Positions 1 to 7,924 of a stretch of 64,000 nt of DNA are shown here, piece after piece. The notes below the pieces were generated by a model. The model was given only the letters and a program-made list of their open reading frames with translations, was not told the origin of the DNA and ran no database searches. The DNA is from Betaproteobacteria bacterium RIFCSPLOWO2_02_FULL_63_19 (GTDB lineage Bacteria; Pseudomonadota; Gammaproteobacteria; Burkholderiales; SG8-39), in assembly GCA_001770415.1 (NCBI GenBank), contig MEQX01000055.1:21828-85827 (forward strand). The letters are read 5' to 3'. Position numbers and translations under genes: made by a program. The stretch's first letter is position 1. Each line of letters opens with the position of its first letter.

Positions 1-564
1 TCCCCGGAGATCTTCAGCGTCGCGCTCTTGATTCCGGCCACCTCGCCCTCGGATTCCTCGAGTACCTCGATCGAATAGCCCTTGCGCTCGCAGTAGCGTA
101 TGTACATGCGTTCCAGCATGCGCGCCCAATCCTGCGCCTCGGTGCCGCCCGAGCCGGATTGAATGTCCAGAAAGCAGTTGTTCGGATCGGCCGGATTGTT
201 GAACATGCGCCTGAATTCCAGATCGGCCACGTTCTTTTCAATCGCGGCGACGTCGGATTCGACCGCGATCAGGGTGGCATCGTCGCTTTCCGCGCGCGCG
301 AGCGCGAACAGGTCGGCGGCATCGCGCAGCCGTCCGTCGATGCCGCGTATCGATGCGACGGTGCCTTCGAGCTGTTTTTTTTCGCGCCCCAGTTCCTGGG
401 CGCGCTTCGCGTCCTGCCAGACGTCGGGGTTTTCGAGTTCGCGAGCGACTTGCGCTAGGCGCGTCTGCTTGACATCGAAGTCAAAGATACCTCCGCAGTT
501 CCCGCGCCCGAGCGTCGAGATCCGAGAGGAGACTGGCCAGGGAATTGATGCGTTCGGCTTCCAT
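1..564 (-). CDS. prfB: Peptide chain release factor 2, N-terminal part, with programmed +1 frameshift
   Basis: RF2 ends translation at UGA and UAA codons. The start is ATG at 564; the zero frame runs 27 codons and meets TGA at 481-483. The site reads CGGAGG-TAT-CTT-TGA-C, the classical RF2 autoregulatory slip site with an internal Shine-Dalgarno-like CGGAGG just before CTT. Skipping one base continues in the frame starting DFDVKQTRLAQVARELENP, which matches RF2 domain 1 and reads open to the window edge (FLDIQSGSGGTEAQDW is conserved). The gene is cut by the window before the SPF and GGQ motifs. Low RF2 activity should increase frameshifting and so RF2 synthesis. This is a known family mechanism; here it is inferred from the sequence. 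Confidence 0.96.
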
Positions 565-590
565 GATGGTCCGCGAAATTGGAAAACGAG

Positions 591-619
591 ATTATACAAG
601 CTTGCCATTACCGCTTCGG
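591..619 (-). promoter_or_regulatory. Putative sigma-70 promoter of prfB
   Basis: A perfect TATAAT lies on the minus strand at 591-596, 27 bases upstream of the prfB ATG. The matching -35 position (614-619, CCGAAG) is weak, so only the -10 is convincing. Confidence 0.45.
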
Positions 620-678
620 ATACCGCGATCGGTCCGCCGCGTGTCCGGCACGCGGAAGCCCCGGACTTGCCAGAGATT

Positions 679-1380
679 TTATCCCTGAGGCTTGCGCCCT
701 TCGGCGGGCTTGTTGGGCAGCTTGTCCGGCTTGTGCGGACCCCACACGCGGCTGTAGTAGGTATCGGCCAGCTGCAGGGCGCCGACCGGGTTGTGCGCAA
801 GCACCCTGTCCTTGGTGACCAGCGTCGTCACCAGCGCCTTCGAGTGGCGGATGAAAAGGCTGTCGTGCCCGACGCAAAGGCCGACGATCACGTTGAGCTC
901 GCAGCCGGAGCGATCGAGAAGTTCGGCTTGCGAGATCGGGTTGCAGATGGCCTCGTAGGTTCCCGGGCGTATCTTCTCATCGTCCTTCAGTCCGATGTCC
1001 TCTTTCGGAATCCCGCCGTTCTTGCATGCCACCGACGCCACTTCCAGGCCGTGGCTTTCGAGCACGGCACTGAAGACCCGCGCGAGATCCACGAAGCTGA
1101 TGCAGGTCGCAATGCCCAGCTTCCTGAAACCCATCTTCAGTGCGAACTGGCAGATTTCCTCGACCCTGGACCACCTGCAGTAACCCTCGCTCTCCACGAT
1201 GGCGGCAACCTTTGCGACCTTCATCGTGTAGGGGTCGGTTTGCGCGCTCCACGCCTGCTTGATGGCGTCCGGGTCCACTTTCGAGGGGCAGAAGCCGGGA
1301 CCGCGCAGTTCACCCTCTCCCTGGCGGCAGGCGCGCACCGTATCCGGACAATAGGCACAGCCTGGCGATTCATAATCCAT
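679..1380 (-). CDS. DUF1847 family cysteine-rich (putative metal-binding) protein
   Basis: A 233-residue protein of the DUF1847 family, whose function is not established. The start at 1380 is preferred over upstream in-frame codons because AAGGAG lies 8 bases before it and the conserved family sequence begins there. The N-terminus has MDYESPGCAYCP and then further cysteines (about residues 16 and 28), a cluster typical of a metal site. More cysteines follow, including ATCISF, VACKNGG and VGLCVGHDS. No signal peptide or membrane segment is seen, so it is probably cytoplasmic. It lies between prfB and the KTSC gene on the same strand but with gaps above 200 bases on the recJ side, so it is probably its own transcription unit. 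Confidence 0.8.
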   Translation of the reverse strand: MDYESPGCAYCPDTVRACRQGEGELRGPGFCPSKVDPDAIKQAWSAQTDPYTMKVAKVAAIVESEGYCRWSRVEEICQFALKMGFRKLGIATCISFVDLARVFSAVLESHGLEVASVACKNGGIPKEDIGLKDDEKIRPGTYEAICNPISQAELLDRSGCELNVIVGLCVGHDSLFIRHSKALVTTLVTKDRVLAHNPVGALQLADTYYSRVWGPHKPDKLPNKPAEGRKPQG

Positions 1381-1616
1381 GAAAGCCGCTCCTTGGTTGA
1401 GTTGCCCGCTGTCCACCGTCGCCGGAATGATGCCCACGCGCTGCGAATGCGATGAACGTCGGACGCTGCCATTGTCGCGCGCCGACACCGGCGTCGAATT
1501 GTCGAATGTCAAACAAGGTCCACTGCATCCGGTTCCGGTCGGGCGCGATGCGCAGCGTTTGCGGGCCGTGCTGCCGCACGCCCGAGGTCGCCGTTCGGGG
1601 CGGCGGTTCGAGCGCC

Positions 1617-1829
1617 TTACCGCAGCCGCCGGCTGGAGTAGCTCTCGTCGATCTTGTCCTCGAAAAACGACACGGGCGAGGGCGCAGCCATGAACCGCTG
1701 GTGCACTTCGGGCGACACGCCGCTGTAGGCGAGTACCTTGCCGTCGTTGAATTCGACTTCCAGCAGTTGTGACTTCGGGTCGTATCCGACCGCGCGGATC
1801 TTGCTCGAACTGATGCGTTTTCGTTCCAT
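1617..1829 (-). CDS. KTSC domain small protein
   Basis: A 70-residue protein beginning MERKRISSSKIRAVGYD and containing the LEVEFNDGKVLAYSGVSPEV stretch typical of the KTSC domain, a short module whose role is uncertain. The ATG at 1829 is preferred because upstream codons belong to the degraded neighbour. It is the last gene of the recJ transcription unit, six bases beyond the end of the broken cyclophilin-like gene. The C-terminus SYSSRRLR is basic. Confidence 0.72.
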   Translation of the reverse strand: MERKRISSSKIRAVGYDPKSQLLEVEFNDGKVLAYSGVSPEVHQRFMAAPSPVSFFEDKIDESYSSRRLR

Positions 1830-1834
1830 GGCGC

Positions 1835-2205
1835 CTACTCCCTGGTCAGAGTGATCATGTCTCCAGCGCGAATCGTGCCCAGCAACCGGAAATCGCCCTC
1901 GATGCGACCGAGCAGGTTGCAGTGCGTAGCGTGCGCCGTGCGCACGTTGGGTTGTGCGCCGTGCGCACGTTGGGTTGTGCGCCGTGCGCACGTTGGGTGG
2001 TGCGCCGTGCGCACGCCCGGGTCGTGCGCGAAGCGCACGCTACCCGCTTTGCCCGGACAGGAACGTTGAAATAGACCTCCTCGCCCCAGGTGCAGGCACG
2101 CGATTCGAGGGGCAGGGCTTCAATGACCGCACGCCCGGTCGGCGTGTCCTCGATCGTGGCGTTCAGTTCGCCGCGCTTCCATTTGATCCGTATGCGTGTG
2201 CTCAT
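1835..2205 (-). pseudogene. Cyclophilin-like fold protein (DUF369 type), interrupted by a palindromic repeat array
   Basis: The N-terminal part starts with ATG at 2205 overlapping the recJ stop (ATGA) and encodes RIRIKWKRGELNATIEDTPT and then TWGEEVYFNVPV, the first strands of the small TM1367-like cyclophilin fold. The matching C-terminus, CNLLGRIEGDFRLLGTIRAG followed by DMITLTRE, is encoded in a different frame and ends at 1835. Between them sits the repeat array at 1926-2043, which replaces roughly 40-50 residues of the usual middle and shifts the frame. The gene is therefore almost certainly dead; read-through from the N-terminal frame ends at 1855 with low-complexity sequence coded by the repeat. 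Confidence 0.78.
1926..2043. repeat. Palindromic tandem-repeat element, copy 1
   Basis: A 118-bp element bounded by perfect 11-base inverted ends: GTAGCGTGCGC at 1926-1936 and GCGCACGCTAC at 2033-2043. Inside are three 23-base units GTGCGCCGTGCGCACGTTGG plus GTT or GTG (1931-1953, 1954-1976, 1977-1999), a variant 24-base unit at 2000-2023, and a terminal unit with GCGAAGCGC at 2024-2043. Each unit contains its own GTGCGC..GCGCAC palindrome. A shorter copy with the same ends occurs at 41034-41106. It interrupts the cyclophilin-like gene. Confidence 0.88.
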
Positions 2206-3980
2206 GCCGACGTCGGCTGCTCCCAATGCTCGATCACCAATTGCAGGTTCTGCGCGCCGTTGAATTCGTTGACCGAGAGCCGGTAGGCCGCCTGCACGCT
2301 GCCCGGCAACGGGTCGAGCGCGTTGAAATGCATGGCTTCGAAAACGCGCCCGCCGCGCGCGAGGCGAACCTTCAGGTGGCGTTCGCCGACGGTACGCTGA
2401 TTCACGACGTCGAATTCGTCACAGAATACCGGCTGCGGAAAGCCTTGTCCCCATATCTGCGATTCGATCAGCCGCGCAAGATCCAGGTTGATGTACGCCG
2501 ATTCGAGCGAGCCGTCGGTCTCGATGGTGCGCGATAGCTCCGCCGGTGACACGAGTTCGCCGACGGCCTGCTCGAACAGATCCGAGAAGCGCGCAAAATC
2601 GCCGCTGCGAATGGTGAGACCGGCCGCCGCCGCGTGGCCGCCGAAGCGCAGAATCAGTCCGGGCGCGCGCTTGGAGACACGATCCAGCGCGTCGCGCATG
2701 TGCAGTGCGCGGATCGAACGCCCCGAGCCCTTCAGTTCGCCAGGGTCTCCCGGTGCAAACGCGATCACCGGCCGGTGGTGGCGGTCCTTGATCCGTCCCG
2801 CGAGGATGCCGATGACGCCCTGGTGCCACGCAGGGTCGAACAGGCTGATCGAGCAGGAATCGCCTACGGCGAGCGATGCCAACAGGGTTTCCGCCTGCTG
2901 CTGCATCTCGGCCTCGATCGAGCGCCGTTCGCGATTGAGGTCGTCGAGCGTGCGCGCAATGGTGAGCGCGCGGGCCGGATCCTCGGTGATCAGGCATTCG
3001 ATGCCGAGCGCCATGTCATCCAGGCGTCCGGCTGCATTCAGGCGCGGGCCGACCATGAAACCCAGGTCGAAGCTGCTCGCGCGTACGGCCTCGCGTCCCG
3101 CGACCGCGAGCAGCGCACGTATCCCCGGTTGCATGCGTCCGCTGCGGATGCGTTTGAGCCCCTGCGCGACGAGGATGCGGTTGTTGCGGTCGAGCGGGAC
3201 GACGTCGGCCACGGTGCCGAGCGCCACCAAGTCGAGCAGTTCCGCCAGATTCGGTTCCTCGCGCTGCGAGAAGACACCGCGCCGCCTGAGTTCGGCTCCA
3301 GGGGTATGGAACGCGCCTCGCTTCCTGAGCTCGGCGCGTAAGGCAAGGGTCAGATAGAACATCACGCCGACGCCGGCGAGGTGTTTGCTCGCGAAGCCGC
3401 AGCCGGGCTGGTTCGGATCGACGATCGCCGAGGCCACCGGCAGCTCGTCTCCGGGGAGGTGATGATCGGTGATGACGACGTCGATACCCGAGGCACGCGC
3501 GGCCCACACGCCTTCGACGCTGGCGATCCCGTTGTCCACCGTGATGATCACGTCGGGTTTGAGCGGCGCGGTCAATGCGACGACCTCGGGCGACAGGCCG
3601 TAGCCGGTGCGGAACCGGTTCGGAACGAGCCAGTCGCACTCGGCGCCGAAGGCGCGCAGTGCGCGCACGCCCACCGCGCAGGCCGTGGCGCCGTCGCAGT
3701 CGTAATCGGCGACGATGAGCAGCCTCTTCTTCGCCGCAATGGCGTCGGCCAGCAGCGCCGCCGCTTTGTCGATTCCAAGCATCGAATCCGGAGGCAGCAG
3801 GCCGGCGGTCGCATCGTCCAGATCGCTGCGCGCGCTCACCCCGCGCGCAGCCAGTATGCGCGCGAGCACCGGGTGCACTCCCTCGCGTACGAGCCGCTCC
3901 TGCACCGTCAGCGGCACCGGTCGCCTGACCATGAGCGGCGCGTTGATCTCGGACGATCGGCTATCAGCGGACTGTTTCAT
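2202..3980 (-). CDS. recJ: Single-stranded-DNA-specific 5'-3' exonuclease RecJ
   Basis: A 592-residue RecJ. It degrades single-stranded DNA from 5' ends in RecFOR recombination, mismatch repair and base-excision repair. The DHH phosphoesterase domain shows VADYDCDGATA (about residues 75-85), then ITVDNGI and TDHHLPGDELP; the DHHA1 domain carries the GGHAAAAGLT motif, followed by the OB-fold region. The start at 3980 (MKQSADSRSS) is a choice; MVRRPVPL at 3932 is an alternative. Its stop overlaps the start of the broken cyclophilin-like gene, and the RpfE-like gene lies 28 bases upstream, so a joint unit is likely. Confidence 0.95.
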   Translation of the reverse strand: MKQSADSRSSEINAPLMVRRPVPLTVQERLVREGVHPVLARILAARGVSARSDLDDATAGLLPPDSMLGIDKAAALLADAIAAKKRLLIVADYDCDGATACAVGVRALRAFGAECDWLVPNRFRTGYGLSPEVVALTAPLKPDVIITVDNGIASVEGVWAARASGIDVVITDHHLPGDELPVASAIVDPNQPGCGFASKHLAGVGVMFYLTLALRAELRKRGAFHTPGAELRRRGVFSQREEPNLAELLDLVALGTVADVVPLDRNNRILVAQGLKRIRSGRMQPGIRALLAVAGREAVRASSFDLGFMVGPRLNAAGRLDDMALGIECLITEDPARALTIARTLDDLNRERRSIEAEMQQQAETLLASLAVGDSCSISLFDPAWHQGVIGILAGRIKDRHHRPVIAFAPGDPGELKGSGRSIRALHMRDALDRVSKRAPGLILRFGGHAAAAGLTIRSGDFARFSDLFEQAVGELVSPAELSRTIETDGSLESAYINLDLARLIESQIWGQGFPQPVFCDEFDVVNQRTVGERHLKVRLARGGRVFEAMHFNALDPLPGSVQAAYRLSVNEFNGAQNLQLVIEHWEQPTSA

Positions 3981-4008
3981 GTTTCGGTGAGCGCGGCGGC
4001 TGCAATGC

Positions 4009-5043
4009 TCAAGCGACCCAGGCCGCGACCGGCTGCCGCCGACGCCAAAAACGGCGCAAGTCGGAGCGCGTGAGTTCCACATGCAGCGCGCGCTTTCGTC
4101 CGATCAGGTGCGCCGTCAGCATGCCGATTTCGCCACGTTTGAGCGCCGCGAGCAACGGTGCGAACCAGTCGTGTTCCAGATGCTCGAGCGCTCCGACCCA
4201 CTCATCGGGCTGGGCGTAATCGGAGGGCTCGGCAAGCGCGTCGAGTACCGAGAGGCTCACGCCGACGGGGCCTGTCTCCCGCACCCATGTTTGCGCGTTT
4301 GCGCAGGGTTCGCGCGCCTGGGCGCCGGAGGCCTGTGCAAGGCCGCGTACCAGCGGGTCGGATGCCGCGACACACTGGAACGGGCGCGACGAGGGGCGTT
4401 GCAGTCGCCCCGCACCCCAGAGCCAGACGCTGTTGACCGGCAGTTCGCCCCGTTGTTCGCGGGCAAGGTTGACCGGATGATCGTGCAGCAGCATCTGCAG
4501 TTCGTTGGCCACGGCCCGCCAGTGCATCGCGTCGGGTCCCTGCGCCAGCCACGGCTCGATTGCGCCGCCGCGTACCGCCGCGAGCGCCGTGGTTTCGATT
4601 TCAGGACAACTCGGCAGGCGCGCGTACCAGCGATGCGGATGTTGCGGATGGACGACGAGGCTGTCGCCGAAGTGTTCGTTGATGGCCCGGGCCAGCGTTC
4701 CCGCCTCGACATCCGAAATCCGAAAACGCGTGCAGTCCGCGAGCATCAGCCGATTGCGCTCGATGCTCAGGTGCACCGGATCGACACGCATCCATGCGTC
4801 GGACCCGGGCGAGCCGCCGTCGGCGAGCAACGAATACGGCGCCGCCGGCCAGTCGTGCGTGCGCTCGACGCCGAAGCGCTCGAACAGCCAGCGCGTCGTA
4901 CCCATGTCCGTGTCCGCGACCGCCTCGGTGCGCCGGCCTCTCGCGATCAGGGTTTCCAGCGCCTCGGACGCGGGCGAGCGCGAAGGTGCGCCGTGTTCAT
5001 CCTGTGGCCAGTCGAATCCGGGAATCAGAAGATGGCAGTGCAT
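4009..5043 (-). CDS. RpfE-type / phosphoglycerate-mutase-annotated conserved protein
   Basis: A 344-residue protein without a signal peptide, starting MHCHLLIPGFDWP. Proteins of this type sit beside recJ in betaproteobacteria and Xanthomonas (rpfE near recJ and prfB). Databases name them either RpfE-type regulatory protein or phosphoglycerate mutase; neither activity is evident from motifs here. Visible conserved-looking stretches are RNRLMLADCTRFRISDVEAG and the VNSVWLWGAGRLQ region that such proteins share with phosphoglycerate-mutase-like enzymes. It lies directly upstream of recJ, 28 bases apart, and diverges from lolC. The identification rests mainly on synteny, so function should be treated as unknown. 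Confidence 0.6.
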   Translation of the reverse strand: MHCHLLIPGFDWPQDEHGAPSRSPASEALETLIARGRRTEAVADTDMGTTRWLFERFGVERTHDWPAAPYSLLADGGSPGSDAWMRVDPVHLSIERNRLMLADCTRFRISDVEAGTLARAINEHFGDSLVVHPQHPHRWYARLPSCPEIETTALAAVRGGAIEPWLAQGPDAMHWRAVANELQMLLHDHPVNLAREQRGELPVNSVWLWGAGRLQRPSSRPFQCVAASDPLVRGLAQASGAQAREPCANAQTWVRETGPVGVSLSVLDALAEPSDYAQPDEWVGALEHLEHDWFAPLLAALKRGEIGMLTAHLIGRKRALHVELTRSDLRRFWRRRQPVAAWVA

Positions 5044-5206
5044 TGCAGAAGTCTAGCAGTGCTGATGGTCTTCTATCGGAAGCCTGAAGCACGAGCCGGG
5101 TGAGCCGGAGCCCATGGGTAGTTTTCGTTTGGCGCCGCTGTTCGATGCCGCCGATTCGTAGGAGGCCATCGCGCGCGCGCCCTGAACGTGGCCTTGTGGC
5201 ACACTC

Positions 5207-6454
5207 ATGCCGGTGAACTACGAACTTCTGATCGGTTTGCGCTACACGCGCGCGAAGCGCCGCAACCATTTCATTTCCTTCATTTCGATGACCTCGATGC
5301 TGGGCATCGGCCTGGGCGTGGCGGCACTGATCGTGGTGCTCTCGGTGATGAACGGTTTCCAGAAGGAGTTGCGCGCGCGCATTCTCGGGGTCGCTTCGCA
5401 CGTGCAGGTGAGCGGCTCCGGCGGGCGGCTGGAAGATTGGCAGCAGGTTGCACGCAAGTCGGCGGCACATCCCCAGGTCGTCGCGGCTGCGCCGTTTGTC
5501 AACGCCCAGGCCATGCTCACTTTCCGTTCCGCCGTGCGTGGCAGCGCCGTGCGCGGGATTCTGCCGGAGTTGGAGGACAAGGTCGCCGCGATCGGCGCGC
5601 ACATGACGGCCGGTCGCCTGCAGGCGCTCGCTCCCGGGGAATTCGGCATCGTTCTGGGCGCGGAGCTGGCGCGCGCGCTTTCGGTTCGCCTCGGCGAGCG
5701 CGTGACGCTGATTGCGCCGCAGGGCCTGGTGACTCCGGCCGGCGTGCTGCCGCGACTGAAGCAGTTCCGGGTGGTGGGCGTATTCGAGGTGGGCATGTTC
5801 GAATACGACGCGGGACTGGCGCTGGTGCATCTCGCCGACGCACAGCGTCTTTTCCAGATGGGAACGGCGGTGTCCGGCGTGCGCCTGAAGCTTGCCGACC
5901 TGTTTGCTGCGCGCGCCGTCGCGCAAGATCTCGCGGCAGCGGTCGGCGGGAGCCTGTACGTCACGGACTGGACGCGCAGCCACGCCAATTTCTTCCGCGC
6001 CGTTCAGATCGAAAAGAACGTGATGTTCATCATCCTGCTGCTGATTGTCGCAGTGGCCGCATTCAATATCGTCTCCACGCTGGTGATGATGGTGACCGAC
6101 AAGCGGCCCGACATCGCGATCCTGCGCACGCTGGGCGCCACGCCGGGCTCGATCATGAAGATTTTCGTGATCCAGGGCGTGCTGATCGGCGTGATCGGAA
6201 CACTGATAGGCGTGGTGGGCGGGGTGCTGCTGGCGCTCAATATCGAAACCGTAGTGCCGTTTCTGGAACGCCTGTTCAACATCCAGTTTCTCTCGCGGGA
6301 GGTCTACTACATCAGCGAATTGCCGTCGGACCTGCAGCGCGGTGACGTGCTGACGATCGCGGCGGTGTCGCTCGTGCTGTCGCTGGTGGCAACGCTTTAT
6401 CCGAGCTGGCGCGCGTCGCGCGTTCAGCCCGTCGAGGCGCTGCGCTATGAGTGA
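5207..6454 (+). CDS. lolC: Lipoprotein-releasing ABC transporter permease (LolC/LolE/LolF type)
   Basis: A 415-residue inner-membrane permease that helps extract outer-membrane lipoproteins and pass them to LolA. It has the family layout: a first membrane helix (MLGIGLGVAALIVVLSVMNG, about residues 30-50), a large periplasmic MacB-like domain, and three C-terminal helices of the FtsX core (FIILLLIVAVAAFNIV; GVLIGVIGTLIGVVGG; LTIAAVSLVLSLVATL). The ending PVEALRYE is typical. Only one permease gene accompanies lolD, which suggests a homodimeric LolF-like arrangement instead of the LolC-LolE pair of enterobacteria; a second gene elsewhere cannot be excluded. Confidence 0.92.
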   Translation: MPVNYELLIGLRYTRAKRRNHFISFISMTSMLGIGLGVAALIVVLSVMNGFQKELRARILGVASHVQVSGSGGRLEDWQQVARKSAAHPQVVAAAPFVNAQAMLTFRSAVRGSAVRGILPELEDKVAAIGAHMTAGRLQALAPGEFGIVLGAELARALSVRLGERVTLIAPQGLVTPAGVLPRLKQFRVVGVFEVGMFEYDAGLALVHLADAQRLFQMGTAVSGVRLKLADLFAARAVAQDLAAAVGGSLYVTDWTRSHANFFRAVQIEKNVMFIILLLIVAVAAFNIVSTLVMMVTDKRPDIAILRTLGATPGSIMKIFVIQGVLIGVIGTLIGVVGGVLLALNIETVVPFLERLFNIQFLSREVYYISELPSDLQRGDVLTIAAVSLVLSLVATLYPSWRASRVQPVEALRYE

Positions 6455-6529
6455 CCGCATGGTTGATCGAGGACACACTGTTGCGATCCCGTTTAGCTCG
6501 ACCCGCGATGTCATGGGTCACGGAATTCG

Positions 6530-7225
6530 ATGACGGACCCTGTCGTTTCCTGCCGCGGACTTGCGAAGGCCTATTACCAGGGCAAGGTCGCGCTTCCGGT
6601 CCTGCTCGGGGTCGAACTCGACGTGGCGGCCGGCGAACTGGTCGCGATCGTCGGCGCATCCGGTTCGGGCAAGAGCACACTGCTGCATCTGCTGGGCGGA
6701 CTGGACGAGCCGAGTGCGGGCGAAGTAACCGTACTCGGGCGTTCCATCCACCGGATCGACGAGGCCGAACGCAGCCGGCTGCGCAATGAATCGCTCGGCT
6801 TCATCTACCAGTTCCACCATCTGCTGGCGGAATTCACGGCGCTGGAGAACGTGGCGATGCCGCTGCTCGTGCGGCGCATGGCGCCGGCACGGGCGCGCGA
6901 TGCCGCCGCGGCAATCCTCGCCGAGGTCGGGCTGGGGGCGAGGCTCGACCACGTGCCGGGGGAACTCTCCGGCGGCGAACGCCAGCGCGCGGCGCTCGCA
7001 CGGGCACTGGTGAGCTCGCCGGCCTGCGTGCTTGCCGACGAACCTACCGGCAATCTGGACCGCCACAACGCAGAGGCGGTTTTGGAACTGATGCTCGAGT
7101 TGAACCGCGGCCGAGGAACCAGCTTCGTGATCGTGACGCACGAGCCCGCTCTCGCCGCGAGAATGAACCGCGTGCTGAGGCTGCGCGACGGTGTACTCGC
7201 GCCGGAGCGGAACACCGCGCCGTAG
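6530..7225 (+). CDS. lolD: Lipoprotein-releasing system ATP-binding protein LolD
   Basis: A 231-residue ABC ATPase that powers the LolC-type permease. Walker A is GASGSGKST (residues 42-50), the signature [15 protein letters not shown], and Walker [12 protein letters not shown] followed by the H-loop VTHE. The MacB/LolD-type Q-loop region [18 protein letters not shown] is present; its FHHLL motif is characteristic of LolD. It follows lolC after 75 bases, so co-transcription is likely, although the gap is longer than most in this window. Confidence 0.94.
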   Translation: MTDPVVSCRGLAKAYYQGKVALPVLLGVELDVAAGELVAIVGASGSGKSTLLHLLGGLDEPSAGEVTVLGRSIHRIDEAERSRLRNESLGFIYQFHHLLAEFTALENVAMPLLVRRMAPARARDAAAAILAEVGLGARLDHVPGELSGGERQRAALARALVSSPACVLADEPTGNLDRHNAEAVLELMLELNRGRGTSFVIVTHEPALAARMNRVLRLRDGVLAPERNTAP

Positions 7226-7264
7226 TCGGGCGGCGCACGACGGCGGATATCCAGCTAGCGCGGG

Positions 7265-7810
7265 TCAGCGCCGGTTTCGCTGTTTCGCGCGCCGGCGCCA
7301 GGCGAGAACCACGTAGGCGCGCCATCCGAGCTGCACGAACAGGTATCCCAGTGCCGCGAGCGCGAGGGCGAGCACGACCAGACCGATCGCGAGCGGCTTG
7401 CCCAGCGACAGCATCCATGTCAGGAGCGCTTCCATCCACGTGCCGGGAAGCGACCAGTCCATATCGGGCGGCGGCGCGGCGACGCCCTGTCCTCCGACCA
7501 GCAGCCGGCCGATTTGATAGGCAATCAGATACAGCGGACCGATCGTCAGCGGATTCGTGTAAATGGTGGTGGCCAGCCCGACCGGCAGATTGACCTTGAA
7601 CAGCACGCAAAGAATCGCCGCGGTGAGCATCTGGAACGGACCCGGCACGAGGCCCGCGAACAGGCCGATCGCCACGCCGCCCGCCACGGAATCGCGGTTG
7701 AGGTGCCACAGGTTCGGGTGATGCAGGAAGGAACCAAAGCGCGCGATATGGCGGTTGTTCTTTACCGCTTCGTGGCTGGGCAGAAACTTCCTGAAGTACT
7801 TCCGGGGCAT
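7265..7810 (-). CDS. DUF2062 domain membrane protein
   Basis: A 181-residue inner-membrane protein of the DUF2062 family. It starts MPRKYFRKFLPSHEAVKNN and shows the family core GGVAIGLFAGLVPGPFQ, then YTNPLTIGPLY. About three hydrophobic segments are visible, the last being AIGLVVLALALAALGYLFVQ near the C-terminus, followed by a basic tail (RRRAKQRNRR). Its function is not known. It is convergent with lolD (39 bases between) and divergent from comEC. Confidence 0.82.
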   Translation of the reverse strand: MPRKYFRKFLPSHEAVKNNRHIARFGSFLHHPNLWHLNRDSVAGGVAIGLFAGLVPGPFQMLTAAILCVLFKVNLPVGLATTIYTNPLTIGPLYLIAYQIGRLLVGGQGVAAPPPDMDWSLPGTWMEALLTWMLSLGKPLAIGLVVLALALAALGYLFVQLGWRAYVVLAWRRRAKQRNRR

Positions 7811-7924
7811 CCGGTCGGCGCGGTGCGTTGGGGGGTGATGCTTGACGCTATTGTAGCAACGCTATCAACGCATTCGAGGCCAATGCGTTAACGCAGGCAT
7901 GCCGCCGCCTGGTTTGCCGCCCGC

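Noticed and set aside
1926-2043. Tandem repeat array considered as a CRISPR
   Set aside because: The units are contiguous 23-24-base repeats without spacers and no cas genes are present.
4997-6514. 505-codon open frame on the minus strand across lolC
   Set aside because: It is antisense to a well-supported LolC permease, is very rich in His, Gln and Arg, and shows no family features; typical shadow frame of GC-rich coding DNA.
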